Part shown: piece by piece, positions 1-8,866 of the stretch
How the letters are laid out: the number at the start of each line of letters is the position of its first letter
Position numbering within the stretch: position 1 is the first letter of the stretch
Source: Kalmanozyma brasiliensis GHG001
Taxonomy: Eukaryota > Basidiomycota > Ustilaginomycetes > Ustilaginales
DNA length: 64,000 nucleotides
Direction of reading: 5' to 3'
Assembly: GCF_000497045.1 (NCBI RefSeq)
Contig: NW_015961948.1
Span: 62,001 to 126,000 of the forward strand
The notes under the pieces: model-generated
The model's database searches: none
What the model saw: the letters and a program-made list of their open reading frames with translations, nothing else
What the model was told of the DNA's origin: nothing
Translations under genes and position numbers: made by a program

Positions 1-2194
1 TGCCGATCTTGCCGAGCAACCTCCTCCATTGCAGGATCTGGTTGTCCGCACGAGCAAGACCGATGATGCCCTCCATGCCGCCAACCTTGGCGAAGATCGA
101 GTCGATGGGCTTCGTCGCGATGGTCGCCGCCTTGCCGGTGCCACTGAATGGCTGCAGTCCGGCGAGCACACCAAAGAAGCGCTGCAATAGTGGCGCCGAA
201 TCGGCGGCCTTGGCGGCCATGCCAGCAGCAACCTCTGCGCCTGGCACAGCACAGCTGAAGTCGAAGCGATTCGCGTGGAAGACGAGCGCGGCGCGATAGT
301 GAAAGACGATGGCCAACACGATGCCCAGGTGCCAGAGCTGGTGAGAGTGGCCCCAGGTGTCGAAGCGCCCCGGAGCCCAGCTCTCGGGGAACTGAGTTGC
401 GTAGAACACCAAACCGCCGACGTAGAATGCCAACGATGGGAAGATGGGACTGAAGAACGAGAGCGTCTTGGCTAGACCATGCTCGAAAGCAGCGTGCGAG
501 AAGGGCGCCAGCGCCGTAAAGCACATGGTCAAAAAGACAGCGATGCGCCACGTCTTGTTCTCGCGCTTGTTGAACCATTCAGCCCAGGGGAGGATCGCAC
601 CCGCAAATCCGACGAGCAGTGTGGTGAACGAATAGAAGAGCGCCAAATTGGGCTGGCAGTAGAAGCAGTTGTACACGGTGGTCCAGATCGAGGCAGCTAC
701 CAGCCAGGCGATGCCCGTGTAGTCGACGCAGGCGAATCGCTCGAACCACTTGCGGTCCGAGCAACCAGCCATGACGTGCCACGAGACCGACAAGGTGAGA
801 CACTTGGCAGCAGCAAAGAGGTAGACGGTCTGCACCAACCTGTCCATGGGTGTGGTCTGGTCATCCAGACCTTTGCTTGGCCAGAAGAGCGGCACGATGG
901 CGGCGAGGCCCCACAGATGTGTGTGGATGTTGCCGGTCTCGTTGTGAATCTGGAATGTGCTGCGCACCAGTGCTTGCCAGTTCTCGACAGGGATGAAGCG
1001 GTAGCCGGAGAGGATATGCTCGTTGTTGCGGAAGAAGGCGGGCAGGTTCTCGTAGTGGATGAGATCCTGGCCATTGCGCGCCAACTCGATGGCAAGCTGA
1101 TAGAGCTTCTCCTCTGCTTCGTGGACCGCATGACCGGCGCGAGAAGCGATGCTGTTGGCCCTGGACCGGGATCGCGTCGAGAGGTCCGAAAGCTTGGCCT
1201 CGAATCGTTGCGCTAAAGTCGCATTGGTGCCGTCTTCCGAGGCACTCTGCAGCGCGTCGCGCCAAGCCATGCTGCGCACTGACTCCTGGATAGACTCGAG
1301 CCGAGCCTGCATCTTTGCAGCGAGTGCATACGCCTGCGTCGGCAATTGTGTCGAAAGAGGCTCGAGCACGGAAGCAAAGTCGAGGTCGAACTGCGGCAAG
1401 GCGGGCATTGTCGGTAATGAAGGAAGTTCAGACGAAGATGGGAGACGGGGCAAGCGCTCTCGCAGTCCGTTTCCTAGGCTAATTGGGAAGCTGAAGCTGG
1501 AGGAGAGTCTCTCCCAGTCATGGGCCAGCGACTGTGACCGAGAGGAGAGAGCGGACGATGCTGATGCTGGGTAGGTGGGTAGTAGGGCGACGAAGCGCCG
1601 CAAGTCTTCGCGCATGGCCTCGATTTGCTGGAAGAAGGCGGCAGAGTGACCGTCACTCAACGGAAGTTTTGCGTCTGCGTCGTCATTGCCGCTTGTCGGG
1701 TCGGCTGAGTCGGCAGCAGGTGTCGTGGCTGATGCTGTCCTGGACATCCGCTGTGAATAGAAGGCTCTTGCTCTGACTTCAAGCTCGGTGAGATAAGAGA
1801 GCAGCTGAGCACGCAGCGAGACCATCGAGTAGGGCAATGATGCAGGAAGGTCGAGGTAGTCCAGCGAAGTCAATTGCTGATGACTCTGGCGGCTGCGAAA
1901 GAGTGTAGTATCCCAATCATCGTCGGAGGATCCTGAATCGGTGGCTGTGGCTGTGGCGCTGCTGAGTCCTTCGCCTAGCGGATCATCCGGGTTGTAGCGG
2001 AAGCGCAACGGAGCGTTCGCTGGCTCGGCTGGCTGCGATGCTCTCCTGACTCGTCGACGAACGTGGAAGGGTCGAGTGGGTTCTTCGTCGATAGCTGAGC
2101 TGTTCAACGCCGAGAGATTGCATTTGAGAAGAGTCGACTCGATGATGGGCGATGATCGGGACTGACCGAACGATGGTCGACGAGGCTGAGTCAT
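1..2194 (-). CDS. PAQR/hemolysin-III family membrane receptor (IZH3-like), C-terminus cut by window edge
   Basis: The reading frame starts at the ATG at 2194, the first ATG after an in-frame stop, and stays open to base 1, giving about 731 residues without the C-terminus. The first ~450 residues are Ser/Pro/acidic and probably cytosolic with helical stretches. A seven-helix PAQR core follows. It opens with the family signature NEHILSGYRF, then NETGNIHTHLWG, and has a late histidine pair in WGHSHQLWHLG. These are the conserved zinc-binding type positions of adiponectin-receptor/IZH proteins. The long N-terminal extension matches yeast Izh3 rather than Izh1, 2 or 4. Family members are multipass membrane proteins linked to sterol and zinc homeostasis or ceramidase-like activity. 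The family call is firm; the IZH3 subtype rests on architecture only. Confidence 0.88.
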   Translation of the reverse strand, partial: MTQPRRPSFGQSRSSPIIESTLLKCNLSALNSSAIDEEPTRPFHVRRRVRRASQPAEPANAPLRFRYNPDDPLGEGLSSATATATDSGSSDDDWDTTLFRSRQSHQQLTSLDYLDLPASLPYSMVSLRAQLLSYLTELEVRARAFYSQRMSRTASATTPAADSADPTSGNDDADAKLPLSDGHSAAFFQQIEAMREDLRRFVALLPTYPASASSALSSRSQSLAHDWERLSSSFSFPISLGNGLRERLPRLPSSSELPSLPTMPALPQFDLDFASVLEPLSTQLPTQAYALAAKMQARLESIQESVRSMAWRDALQSASEDGTNATLAQRFEAKLSDLSTRSRSRANSIASRAGHAVHEAEEKLYQLAIELARNGQDLIHYENLPAFFRNNEHILSGYRFIPVENWQALVRSTFQIHNETGNIHTHLWGLAAIVPLFWPSKGLDDQTTPMDRLVQTVYLFAAAKCLTLSVSWHVMAGCSDRKWFERFACVDYTGIAWLVAASIWTTVYNCFYCQPNLALFYSFTTLLVGFAGAILPWAEWFNKRENKTWRIAVFLTMCFTALAPFSHAAFEHGLAKTLSFFSPIFPSLAFYVGGLVFYATQFPESWAPGRFDTWGHSHQLWHLGIVLAIVFHYRAALVFHANRFDFSCAVPGAEVAAGMAAKAADSAPLLQRFFGVLAGLQPFSGTGKAATIATKPIDSIFAKVGGMEGIIGLARADNQILQWRRLLGKIG

Positions 2195-3047
2195 GATTGC
2201 TGATGAAGAGCGGTTCGGACCAGCCGATGGCTTGAGTGAGCTGAGGAGTGAGATTGACCGAGAAGAGGGCTGAGGTAGGGGTGAGGATGGCTCGAATGCC
2301 TCAGAGAATCATGACGAGGCACGGCGTGTCCTCCTCGAATGATGATGGGCGGAGGTGGCGGCTATGATCCGTGTCGATGCAAGGCGGGCCTTGGCAATTG
2401 CTGTGGTGGATGAGAGACCGAGTCAAGGTCGATGCTATGTGGTGCAGATGGCGCTGGTGGTGGAGAAGGAGTGAATGGTGTCGATCCAATGAGTGAGCCA
2501 GGCAGCGTTCGACCCTCAAACGTAGGTGAACCGCGGAGAAACGTGGGGAGCCGCGATGACAGCCTCTCCTATTGAGACGAGACGAGGACGCAGTAGGACT
2601 GCTGATCCACTCTGTGCCGGGATTGTAGGTCGACTTGCCGTCGATAAGAGAGCGTCGAGGGCTTGCAACCGGCACAGTTGCAAATCCACACCCAAACTTT
2701 TCGTGAAACTTAGGCGGCGTCTCCGCTCTTTCAGCCTCCGCTGTTGTGAGCAGTGTACAAGTGAAAGCCCTACGTCAGAGCCAAGCCGTCAACAAAACAG
2801 AGCTGCTGCCGTAGAAATTCCAAGAGTTCGCTGAACTTTCTTTGGCTGCGAGTTCCTTTTTTCCTACCAATGCTGATCCCCTCTAACATGCGTGATTTTA
2901 ATCGCTAACGCCAAATCGGGAAAGAGATCCGTGCGTCGACCCAAAGCTCAGCCTTCCACATCACACACACATCCGCACTGTCGTTCGCTGTTTCGTCCTT
3001 CCCTTCCGCCACCATCTCTTTCCTCGCCTTGGAAAGCATCGCCCATC
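2195..3047. other. intergenic, divergent promoter region
   Basis: This gap lies between two divergently transcribed genes. The stretch just before 3048 is pyrimidine-rich (about 2990-3040), as is common in fungal leaders. An in-frame extension of the downstream gene to about 2892 begins at a non-ATG codon and has no family similarity, so it is treated as 5' leader. No RNA gene or repeat was recognised. Confidence 0.5.
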
Positions 3048-3911
3048 ATGCCGCCCAAAGCATCCTCAAAGGGGAGCAAGCAGGTCTCGACCCCTGCCAA
3101 GCCTGTCAAGCGCGGCCCTCCCCCTCCCATCAAGTACTACTTGATCTTCTTCAACTTCCTCTCGTTCTTCGGATGGGTCATCGTCCTTTCGACGCTGGTC
3201 AAGCACCTGGCGCTCGGCCCCCAGCCCTTCTCGCCGCCCGTTCGAGCCGCTGCTGATCTCCTGGCTCGCTTCCGTCTCGCCAAGATCGGTATCGTCAAGA
3301 CCTACTCGCACCTCTTCCCCGAGCCCATTGCCAGGCTGCTCGAGCGCGCTGCCAACTCGCACACCTTTGTCGGCTCCGTCGTCGCTCTCGTTCAGTCGCT
3401 TGCCATTCTCGAGGTCGTTCATGCTGCTATCGGATGGGTGAGGAGTCCCGTCATCACCACCGCCATCCAGGTCGCCTCGCGTCTGTTCATGGTGTGGGGT
3501 GTCAGCGAGCGATTCTCGCAGGCGTGGACCAGCCCCTTCTACGCTTCCATGGTGCTCGCATGGGCCATCACCGAATGCATCCGCTATCCCTTCTACGCCA
3601 ACCAGCTCCTCCAGCAGGAAGGGCCCGCCATGCTCTGGGCTCGCTACACCACCTTCTTCGTCCTCTACCCCATCGGTGCCGGTTCGGAAGCCATGTGCAT
3701 CCTCGCGACGCTTCCCAAGAGCCTTCCGTTCAACAACCCGGGTGCTTGGGACCTGCGTGCTTACATCTATGCCGGTCTGTTCGTCATCTGGTGGCCCGGT
3801 CTTTACGTCATGTACACGTACATGATGAAGCAGCGTCGCAAGGTCATCGGCACGGGCTTCTGGGGCGACAAGCTGCAAAAACAGATCATCGACAGCAAGA
3901 AGTCGCAGTAG
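3048..3911 (+). CDS. PHS1: very-long-chain (3R)-3-hydroxyacyl-CoA dehydratase (PHS1/PTPLA family)
   Basis: This 287-residue multipass ER protein catalyses the third step of fatty-acid elongation, removing water from 3-hydroxyacyl-CoA. After a basic, Pro-rich N-terminus (residues 1-28), six hydrophobic segments begin at YLIFFNFLSFFGW. The family core is clear: LEVVHAAIGW, then ECIRYPFYA, then FVLYPIGAGSE. The catalytic pair is Tyr207 and Glu214, seven apart as in yeast Phs1. The C-terminus is Lys-rich (KQRRK, then a KKSQ end), fitting an ER-resident protein. The ATG at 3048 was chosen because it gives the usual family length, whereas the upstream extension starts at a non-ATG codon. No intron. 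Confidence 0.95.
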   Translation: MPPKASSKGSKQVSTPAKPVKRGPPPPIKYYLIFFNFLSFFGWVIVLSTLVKHLALGPQPFSPPVRAAADLLARFRLAKIGIVKTYSHLFPEPIARLLERAANSHTFVGSVVALVQSLAILEVVHAAIGWVRSPVITTAIQVASRLFMVWGVSERFSQAWTSPFYASMVLAWAITECIRYPFYANQLLQQEGPAMLWARYTTFFVLYPIGAGSEAMCILATLPKSLPFNNPGAWDLRAYIYAGLFVIWWPGLYVMYTYMMKQRRKVIGTGFWGDKLQKQIIDSKKSQ

Positions 3912-4142
3912 ATAACGTCGCAGCGGATGACGTTCGGTGAATTACCAAGGCTCGCACCACAAGACGACCCGTCAAGGTCGTCGCTGTAGTTCCGTCTCAT
4001 CCGCAACCATCTTCAAAAAGCGAGATTCGCACACCCTCAGCAGACGGCAGGCGTCTGCTCGCATCCTGTACCACCGCAGCAAGAACTGCACCACATGTAG
4101 TAGTAGCGCAAGGAGAAGCAATGCTAATGTTTCATTTGACCG

Positions 4143-5297
4143 TCAGATGGTGCGTTTGCGACTGGTTCTCCACATATCCCAAGGCAGCTTCCAATGCTTT
4201 CCGCTCTGCAAGGAGGCGTCGTAGGGATTGAAATCGGCCTTCTCCAACCTCTCTAAGTACGATCTGGCCGGTACGATCCCGACCAGTGTCGGCACGACCG
4301 CCTGAGGCACCTTGCCGCCGAACTCGTCGTTGACAATCTTCCGAGCTGTGATGAGGTAGTCGTTCGCCCTTGTTGCAAGGGCAAAGACGGCGTCGCGGAA
4401 ACCATTCGCGTTGGGTCCATTGCGAAAGACGTCTTCCTCCACGACGTTGTGTTGGTGCACGAACTCGCGGGGGAGGACGAGCTTGCGTGCGCCCTTTGTG
4501 ATCGAGTTCCGCATATGCGGTGGAGGATGTGAGTGGTAGGGTATGCTGGAGATGGCGAGACTGAGACCTGAGACCTTGCCGAGGTGGGAGAAGAGCTCGT
4601 CAACGGCATCGCTTCGAACGCCGAGCAGGTTGAGCGAGAGGTAGTGCAGGCGAGAACTGGTGCTCTCCGCATACGACTCGAGCGATTCAAGCGAAGGCGC
4701 GGCGAAGTCGTCCGAGAGGTCGGCTTCGCGAACGTCGATGATGCGCAGAAAGTGGTCGAGCATGAGACCGCCAGCGGGGTTCGAGCGGACCGCGGGGTCC
4801 TGGAAGGCGTCCCGGAGTGCGAGAACTACGGGGTGCTTTGCGGGACGGTTCTGATAGGCTCCTTGGACGGCGTCCCTCCACCAACCCATGCGCATACGGC
4901 CGAGCAACTCATTGGAGACAGTGTCTTTCAGCCCGGCGATCTCAACGTTGAATGTGCGGATGGCGGCAAAGTGCGTCTGGAGGTGTTTCGGATAGAAGTG
5001 GTGGGCGAGGTAGGACGGGTGGTCACGTTTCGCTAGCTCGTCGAGAAGGTATGCGTGTGGCGACTGGAGCGGCGAGAGCTGTGTGGATGCCGGTGGAGCG
5101 GTCCTGGATGCCCATGGGCCTGCGCTGGAAGGATCAGGCCGCAATGCTGTGCTACTGGTCGAGATGGTCCTCCGTGGCTCCGATGTCCCAGCTCGAGATG
5201 AAGATCGTGTTGTTGTGACGCGGCCAGCTGCGATGCTCTGTGATGGCCTTACCGAAGTTCTCAGCACGGTAGCTGAGCATCTGCTTGTTGTCGCCAT
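4143..5297 (-). CDS. NDUFAF6: NDUFAF6-like mitochondrial complex I assembly factor (squalene/phytoene synthase fold)
   Basis: The protein has 384 residues. The first ~70 are rich in Arg, Ser and Thr with few acidic residues, typical of a mitochondrial presequence. From about residue 78 it follows the squalene/phytoene synthase-like fold. Landmarks are NELLGRMRMGWWRDAV, then LMLDHFLRIIDVREADL, and LVLPREFVHQHNVVEEDVF. The Asp-rich motifs of true prenyl synthases are not intact, which fits the assembly-factor branch (NDUFAF6) rather than an enzyme. Family members act in the matrix during early complex I biogenesis. The gene points away from the hydrolase at 5823 and shares a 525 bp promoter gap with it. 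The start is the ATG at 5297. Confidence 0.88.
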   Translation of the reverse strand: MATTSRCSATVLRTSVRPSQSIAAGRVTTTRSSSRAGTSEPRRTISTSSTALRPDPSSAGPWASRTAPPASTQLSPLQSPHAYLLDELAKRDHPSYLAHHFYPKHLQTHFAAIRTFNVEIAGLKDTVSNELLGRMRMGWWRDAVQGAYQNRPAKHPVVLALRDAFQDPAVRSNPAGGLMLDHFLRIIDVREADLSDDFAAPSLESLESYAESTSSRLHYLSLNLLGVRSDAVDELFSHLGKVSGLSLAISSIPYHSHPPPHMRNSITKGARKLVLPREFVHQHNVVEEDVFRNGPNANGFRDAVFALATRANDYLITARKIVNDEFGGKVPQAVVPTLVGIVPARSYLERLEKADFNPYDASLQSGKHWKLPWDMWRTSRKRTI

Positions 5298-5822
5298 GAT
5301 CTCGGAATGTCAATCGAGATCGAGAGGAGGTTGACGAGGAGGTGATGGTCTACGCTCAGCCAACTGCAACTTGATGACCAACACTTTTTCCAAAATCATT
5401 TCCTTCTCGCAAAAAAGAAGGTCGAGAAAATGCGCCTTTTTGGGACCCTTTCTGGTGGAGGTGAAATCTCCCGATGCAGCCGGCAAGGCGCCGGCCACCT
5501 TTCAGGGAGCCTCGGACAATGAGATGATTTCATCATTTCGCAGATCCTCGCTTGCTCTCTCTCTCACGCGGCTGAGGTACCGCCAGAAACACCTTAAAAA
5601 TGGCCCGGTTCCATCCCCGTGTGTTCTGTGCTGCACAAGGGTGACTGAGTAGCACGGCAGACCCTGCGTACGCTGCAATCTGTGTCACCGACTTTTCGGA
5701 CTCCTTCCGGGCCCGCCTGTCTTGCCAAGAAGAGTCGTGAGAGGGCTGCTTTACCAACCATCATCCTTCTTGCCTCCATCCTGCGGCTCAACCACACCAA
5801 CTCGGAGGAGCGGAAACGGATC
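5298..5822. other. intergenic, shared divergent promoter region
   Basis: This 525 bp gap separates the divergent starts of the NDUFAF6-like gene and the HSL-type hydrolase. It contains a GC-rich imperfect inverted repeat around 5478-5500 (GCCGGC repeated either side of AAGGC). No further feature could be supported. Confidence 0.5.
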
Positions 5823-7025
5823 ATGCTGGACGCACTCATCATCAAGGCGATACGCGCCATCCTGCCACTCGCAACCCCACTCATCACACCCAAGCAGTCG
5901 CCCGCACCCAAACCCAACGTCACCACCTACATCCCATCCCCCTTCGTACCGGGCAAGATCACACGCAAGGAGCAGCGACGTCGTCTCAAGACGGACATCT
6001 ACTGGCCATCAGGCTCCCCCACCGATACATCGCTGCCCATCGTCATCAACTTCCACGGCTCCGGCTTCTGCTTCCACACGCACGGCGATGATTCGCGCTT
6101 CTGCTCCTATGCTGCTCGTACGCTGCCCGCCATTGTCATCGACGTCGACTACTCGCATGCACCCGAGAACCCGTGGCCCGCCGCCGTCGAGGATGTCGAT
6201 TCGGCCATCCAGTTCGCCAAGCATTTCGCCCGAGAGAACCGCAGGCAGAGTCTACAGGGTGCCACTGGCCACAAGGAGTGGGACTGGGACGCGAATCGTG
6301 TCGCCCTCGTCGGATTCAGTTCGGGCGGCAACCTGGCGCTCATCGGCTCGACACGCGCTGAGGTGCATGGCGGCGTCCAGGCAGTCGTTGCCTTTTACCC
6401 TTCGACCAATCTCGACGAGGATCCGTACGCAAAACCGCAGTTGGGGCCCATGAAGGGCGCAGCAGGAGGAAAGCTGCCCCCGTGGCTCCGCAAGATTCTC
6501 TACCACTGCTACGTGCCCATTGAGACGGTGAAGGATCGTAAGCAGCCCTTGATCTCGCCGTTGTACGCCGATCCGGGTTCCTACCCGCTCAGCGTCACGA
6601 TCATCACGGCAGAACAAGATAGTTTGGCGAGGGAAGGCCGAAAGCTCGCAGACAAGCTCCTCAACACGTCCAAGTTCAAAGGCTCAATCACCCACTGGGA
6701 GGCGCCCGGTCAAGGTCACAACTGGGATAAGATGACCAAAAAGGGTTCGGAACCGGCCAGGCTCAAGGACGAGGCGTACGCGTTGACGGTTCAACGCATC
6801 AGGGATGCCTTTGCAACCGCCAATTATGACGCACAGGACGATGACGGGGAAGAGACGCTCGATCACAACCACAATCAGCAGAGTCGGACGACGATCGGCA
6901 AAAGGCGGAGCGTTGGGATATCGGATGGACACGGAGACGCTCGCTCGTTGAATAGCTTCAATACTGCAGCCAGTGTGGTCGGTCGCGACTCGCTGAGTAG
7001 ACCAATCAGGAGTCCCAGGATGTAG
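5823..7025 (+). CDS. alpha/beta hydrolase-3 family (HSL-type) esterase/lipase
   Basis: The protein has 400 residues from the first in-frame ATG (5823); the frame is open further upstream but only from a GTG. The oxyanion motif is HGSGF at residues 78-82, a variant of the HGGG box of the hormone-sensitive lipase group. DVDYSHAPENPWPAAVED follows, which is the conserved strand/helix of that group. The nucleophile elbow is GFSSGGN with Ser167. The acid is likely the Asp in ITAEQDSLAREG and the base the His in GQGHNW. The last ~75 residues are acidic then Ser/Arg-rich and are not part of the fold. Substrate is unknown; related fungal enzymes act on short-chain or carbamate-type esters. A hydrophobic N-terminal helix (residues 4-22) could anchor it to a membrane. 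Confidence 0.85.
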   Translation: MLDALIIKAIRAILPLATPLITPKQSPAPKPNVTTYIPSPFVPGKITRKEQRRRLKTDIYWPSGSPTDTSLPIVINFHGSGFCFHTHGDDSRFCSYAARTLPAIVIDVDYSHAPENPWPAAVEDVDSAIQFAKHFARENRRQSLQGATGHKEWDWDANRVALVGFSSGGNLALIGSTRAEVHGGVQAVVAFYPSTNLDEDPYAKPQLGPMKGAAGGKLPPWLRKILYHCYVPIETVKDRKQPLISPLYADPGSYPLSVTIITAEQDSLAREGRKLADKLLNTSKFKGSITHWEAPGQGHNWDKMTKKGSEPARLKDEAYALTVQRIRDAFATANYDAQDDDGEETLDHNHNQQSRTTIGKRRSVGISDGHGDARSLNSFNTAASVVGRDSLSRPIRSPRM

Positions 7026-7072
7026 ATGACGATTTGATACCCCTCTTCTCGCATGCAATGCTCTAGATTGTG

Positions 7073-7870
7073 CTCAATGTGGGAGTGTGACGAGAGGCTG
7101 GTGAGAAGCCCTTTGTCAGTCATCGTCGCTGCGCATCGCAAGCAAGGTTTGGCCAAGCTGTCGTTGGCAAGACCGTCTGCGCAGCTCAAAAGCTTTCTGA
7201 TCTTGGCGGTCTTTCCAGTCTTCCCAGCGAGAACCAAATTAAGCTCGATGTGGGTGTGCTTCGAGGTTCAAGGAAAAGCCTTTGTTGGTCGTTGTCGCTG
7301 CGCAGCATCGCGTGAACAAGATTAGGTCGAGCGTTCGCTGGCATTCGAGACGGTCTGCGCAGCTCGAAAGCTCTCTGATCTTGGTGGTCTTTCGAGTCTT
7401 CTCAGCAAAAAGCAGATTTGGCTCGACGGTGATATGTGACGAGACGCTGGTTGGAAGCCTCTTGTTAGCCATCCTCGCTGCGCATCGCTAACAAGGTTTA
7501 GCCAAGCATTCGCTGGCAAGAACGTCTGCGCAGTTCGAACGGTCTGCCTTGTCCTTCGGGCTGCTCAACGAGGAGAACAAGATTGAGCTCGGTGTGGCAG
7601 CGCTGAGTGAAGAACGCCTTTGTCAGTCATCGTCGCTGCGCAACACAAACAAAGTTTGGCAAAGCTTTCGCTGGCAAGATTGTCTGTGCTGCTCGAGAGC
7701 CCTTTGACCTTGCCAGTTTTATAGCCTCAGCAACAAGGCCAGATTCAGCTCGATGTGGGTGTGCTTTGAGGCGCGGAGGGAACAGCTCCGATGCTGGTCA
7801 TTGTCGCTGCGCATCGCTGACAAGGGTTGGCCAGGCATTCCCTGGCATAGCGACAGTCATCGCAGCCTGA
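7073..7870. repeat. degenerate tandem repeat, about 4.7 copies of a 161-178 bp unit
   Basis: Unit starts, marked by CTCRATGTGGG-like sequence, fall at 7073, 7244, 7422, 7588 and 7749, giving periods of 171, 178, 166 and 161 bp. The last copy is partial. Each unit carries in the same order: a CTCGATGTGGG-like start, an AAGCCTTTGT-like block, a core close to TCGTCGCTGCGCATCGC, then AAGGTTTGGCC, TTCGCTGGCAAGA and GTCTGCGCAGCTCGA. Small open frames inside the array change frame between copies and are not genes. It fills the space between the hydrolase stop and the TATA-like box of the next gene. Confidence 0.9.
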
Positions 7871-7875
7871 GAACC

Positions 7876-7882
7876 TATAAAG
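7876..7882 (+). promoter_or_regulatory. TATA-like box
   Basis: TATAAAG sits right after the last repeat copy and about 150 bp before the ATG at 8032. An earlier in-frame ATG at 7891 lies only 9 bases downstream of it, so would probably be upstream of the transcription start. This decides the start of the following gene. Confidence 0.45.
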
Positions 7883-8031
7883 CCTGGTCAATGTTCGCCT
7901 CAATCGTTCCGTTCTTACCACAACCCCCATCACCGGCACCGCCACCACCGCCACCACCACAACCCTCCTCGCCAACTGGGTTTTTTTTGGCCTCACTGCA
8001 CAATCCTCGCAGATCATCGGCCATTCTCGCC

Positions 8032-8817
8032 ATGACGCCACCCACGGTCTTCTTCGGCAAGCGCGAGACTGCGCTGATTCTTCGCGCCCTCGCTACGCAC
8101 CTCGCCCGGGACGATGCCTCCTCCCTCGAGTTGCTCGTCTACGTCCAGTGGCTGCTCCTCGAGTCCAAGGGACCCGGTTACTCGCTCGCCCTTTCTGGCA
8201 GCCCGCACTTTGTCAAAATGTGCGACGTGGCCATCTTTCGCGATCCGGGACCAAGGCTAGGTCGGACGTGCTACGCCATCATTCACGTCGAGGAAGGTAC
8301 ATCGATGCAGCCCGGGGGCAGAACCGTGTTGTGCCCCGCTGCGACGACCGACGAGGAGGTGACATTTGATATGGTGCCCGGGCTCATCAAGCTCCTCATC
8401 CGCCGAGGTGCGCTGCGGACTGTGACGGAGAACGGCGAGCATCTGCCCGTAGGATCGGTGGACGAGTTCCTCGAGTCTGACCACACGCGGTTCGTCGGCG
8501 TTGGCGATGGCCCTCTGTTCACGCGGCAGCCAAGCGAGGTCACGGCACGCTTGCGCGCGCTCATCGAGAGCGCTGGGCTCAACGCCCCTGGAGAGTTCGC
8601 CTTTCGACTCGGAGGAGAAGAAGAGGCTGAGCAGAGCCCCATCGCCGCACTCTGCGAGTCCAAGCGCGACGAAGCGGAGCGAATCATGCGGCGCGTCATC
8701 GCCTCCAACAGCGGAGGCAGCGGCAACGCAAACGATGCCCCTCTCGACCCACTTCAACGCGATCGCGTCGCCCTCATGCTCGCCTACGCAGACCGTCTTT
8801 CTCGATCCGGTGCCTAG
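8032..8817 (+). CDS. hypothetical protein, function unknown
   Basis: The predicted protein has 261 residues with no signal peptide or membrane segment and no family I recognise. It begins MTPPTVFFGKRETALILRAL and contains a moderately hydrophobic alternating central part (about residues 30-130). An acidic stretch near GGEEEAEQ and a helical C-terminus follow. The frame is open upstream to 7753, inside the tandem repeat, and includes a poly-Pro run encoded by CCACCACC-type sequence followed by a run of T. That part is judged 5' leader because a TATA-like box lies at 7876. Codon use from 8032 is like the neighbouring genes, which supports it being coding. Nothing in the neighbours suggests a role. 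Confidence 0.65.
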   Translation: MTPPTVFFGKRETALILRALATHLARDDASSLELLVYVQWLLLESKGPGYSLALSGSPHFVKMCDVAIFRDPGPRLGRTCYAIIHVEEGTSMQPGGRTVLCPAATTDEEVTFDMVPGLIKLLIRRGALRTVTENGEHLPVGSVDEFLESDHTRFVGVGDGPLFTRQPSEVTARLRALIESAGLNAPGEFAFRLGGEEEAEQSPIAALCESKRDEAERIMRRVIASNSGGSGNANDAPLDPLQRDRVALMLAYADRLSRSGA

Positions 8818-8866
8818 TCTTCACTTCACGTAATCATTTTCTTTCAATGTCATTTGCATTCCCCTC

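Noticed and set aside
2892..3047. N-terminal extension of the PHS1 frame
   Set aside because: It begins at a non-ATG codon and family length is reached from the ATG at 3048.
5682..5822. 47-codon N-terminal extension of the HSL-type hydrolase
   Set aside because: It starts at GTG; the first ATG in frame is at 5823.
7053..7870. Several 60-90 codon frames inside the tandem repeat
   Set aside because: Frames change between repeat copies and products share only repeat-encoded segments.
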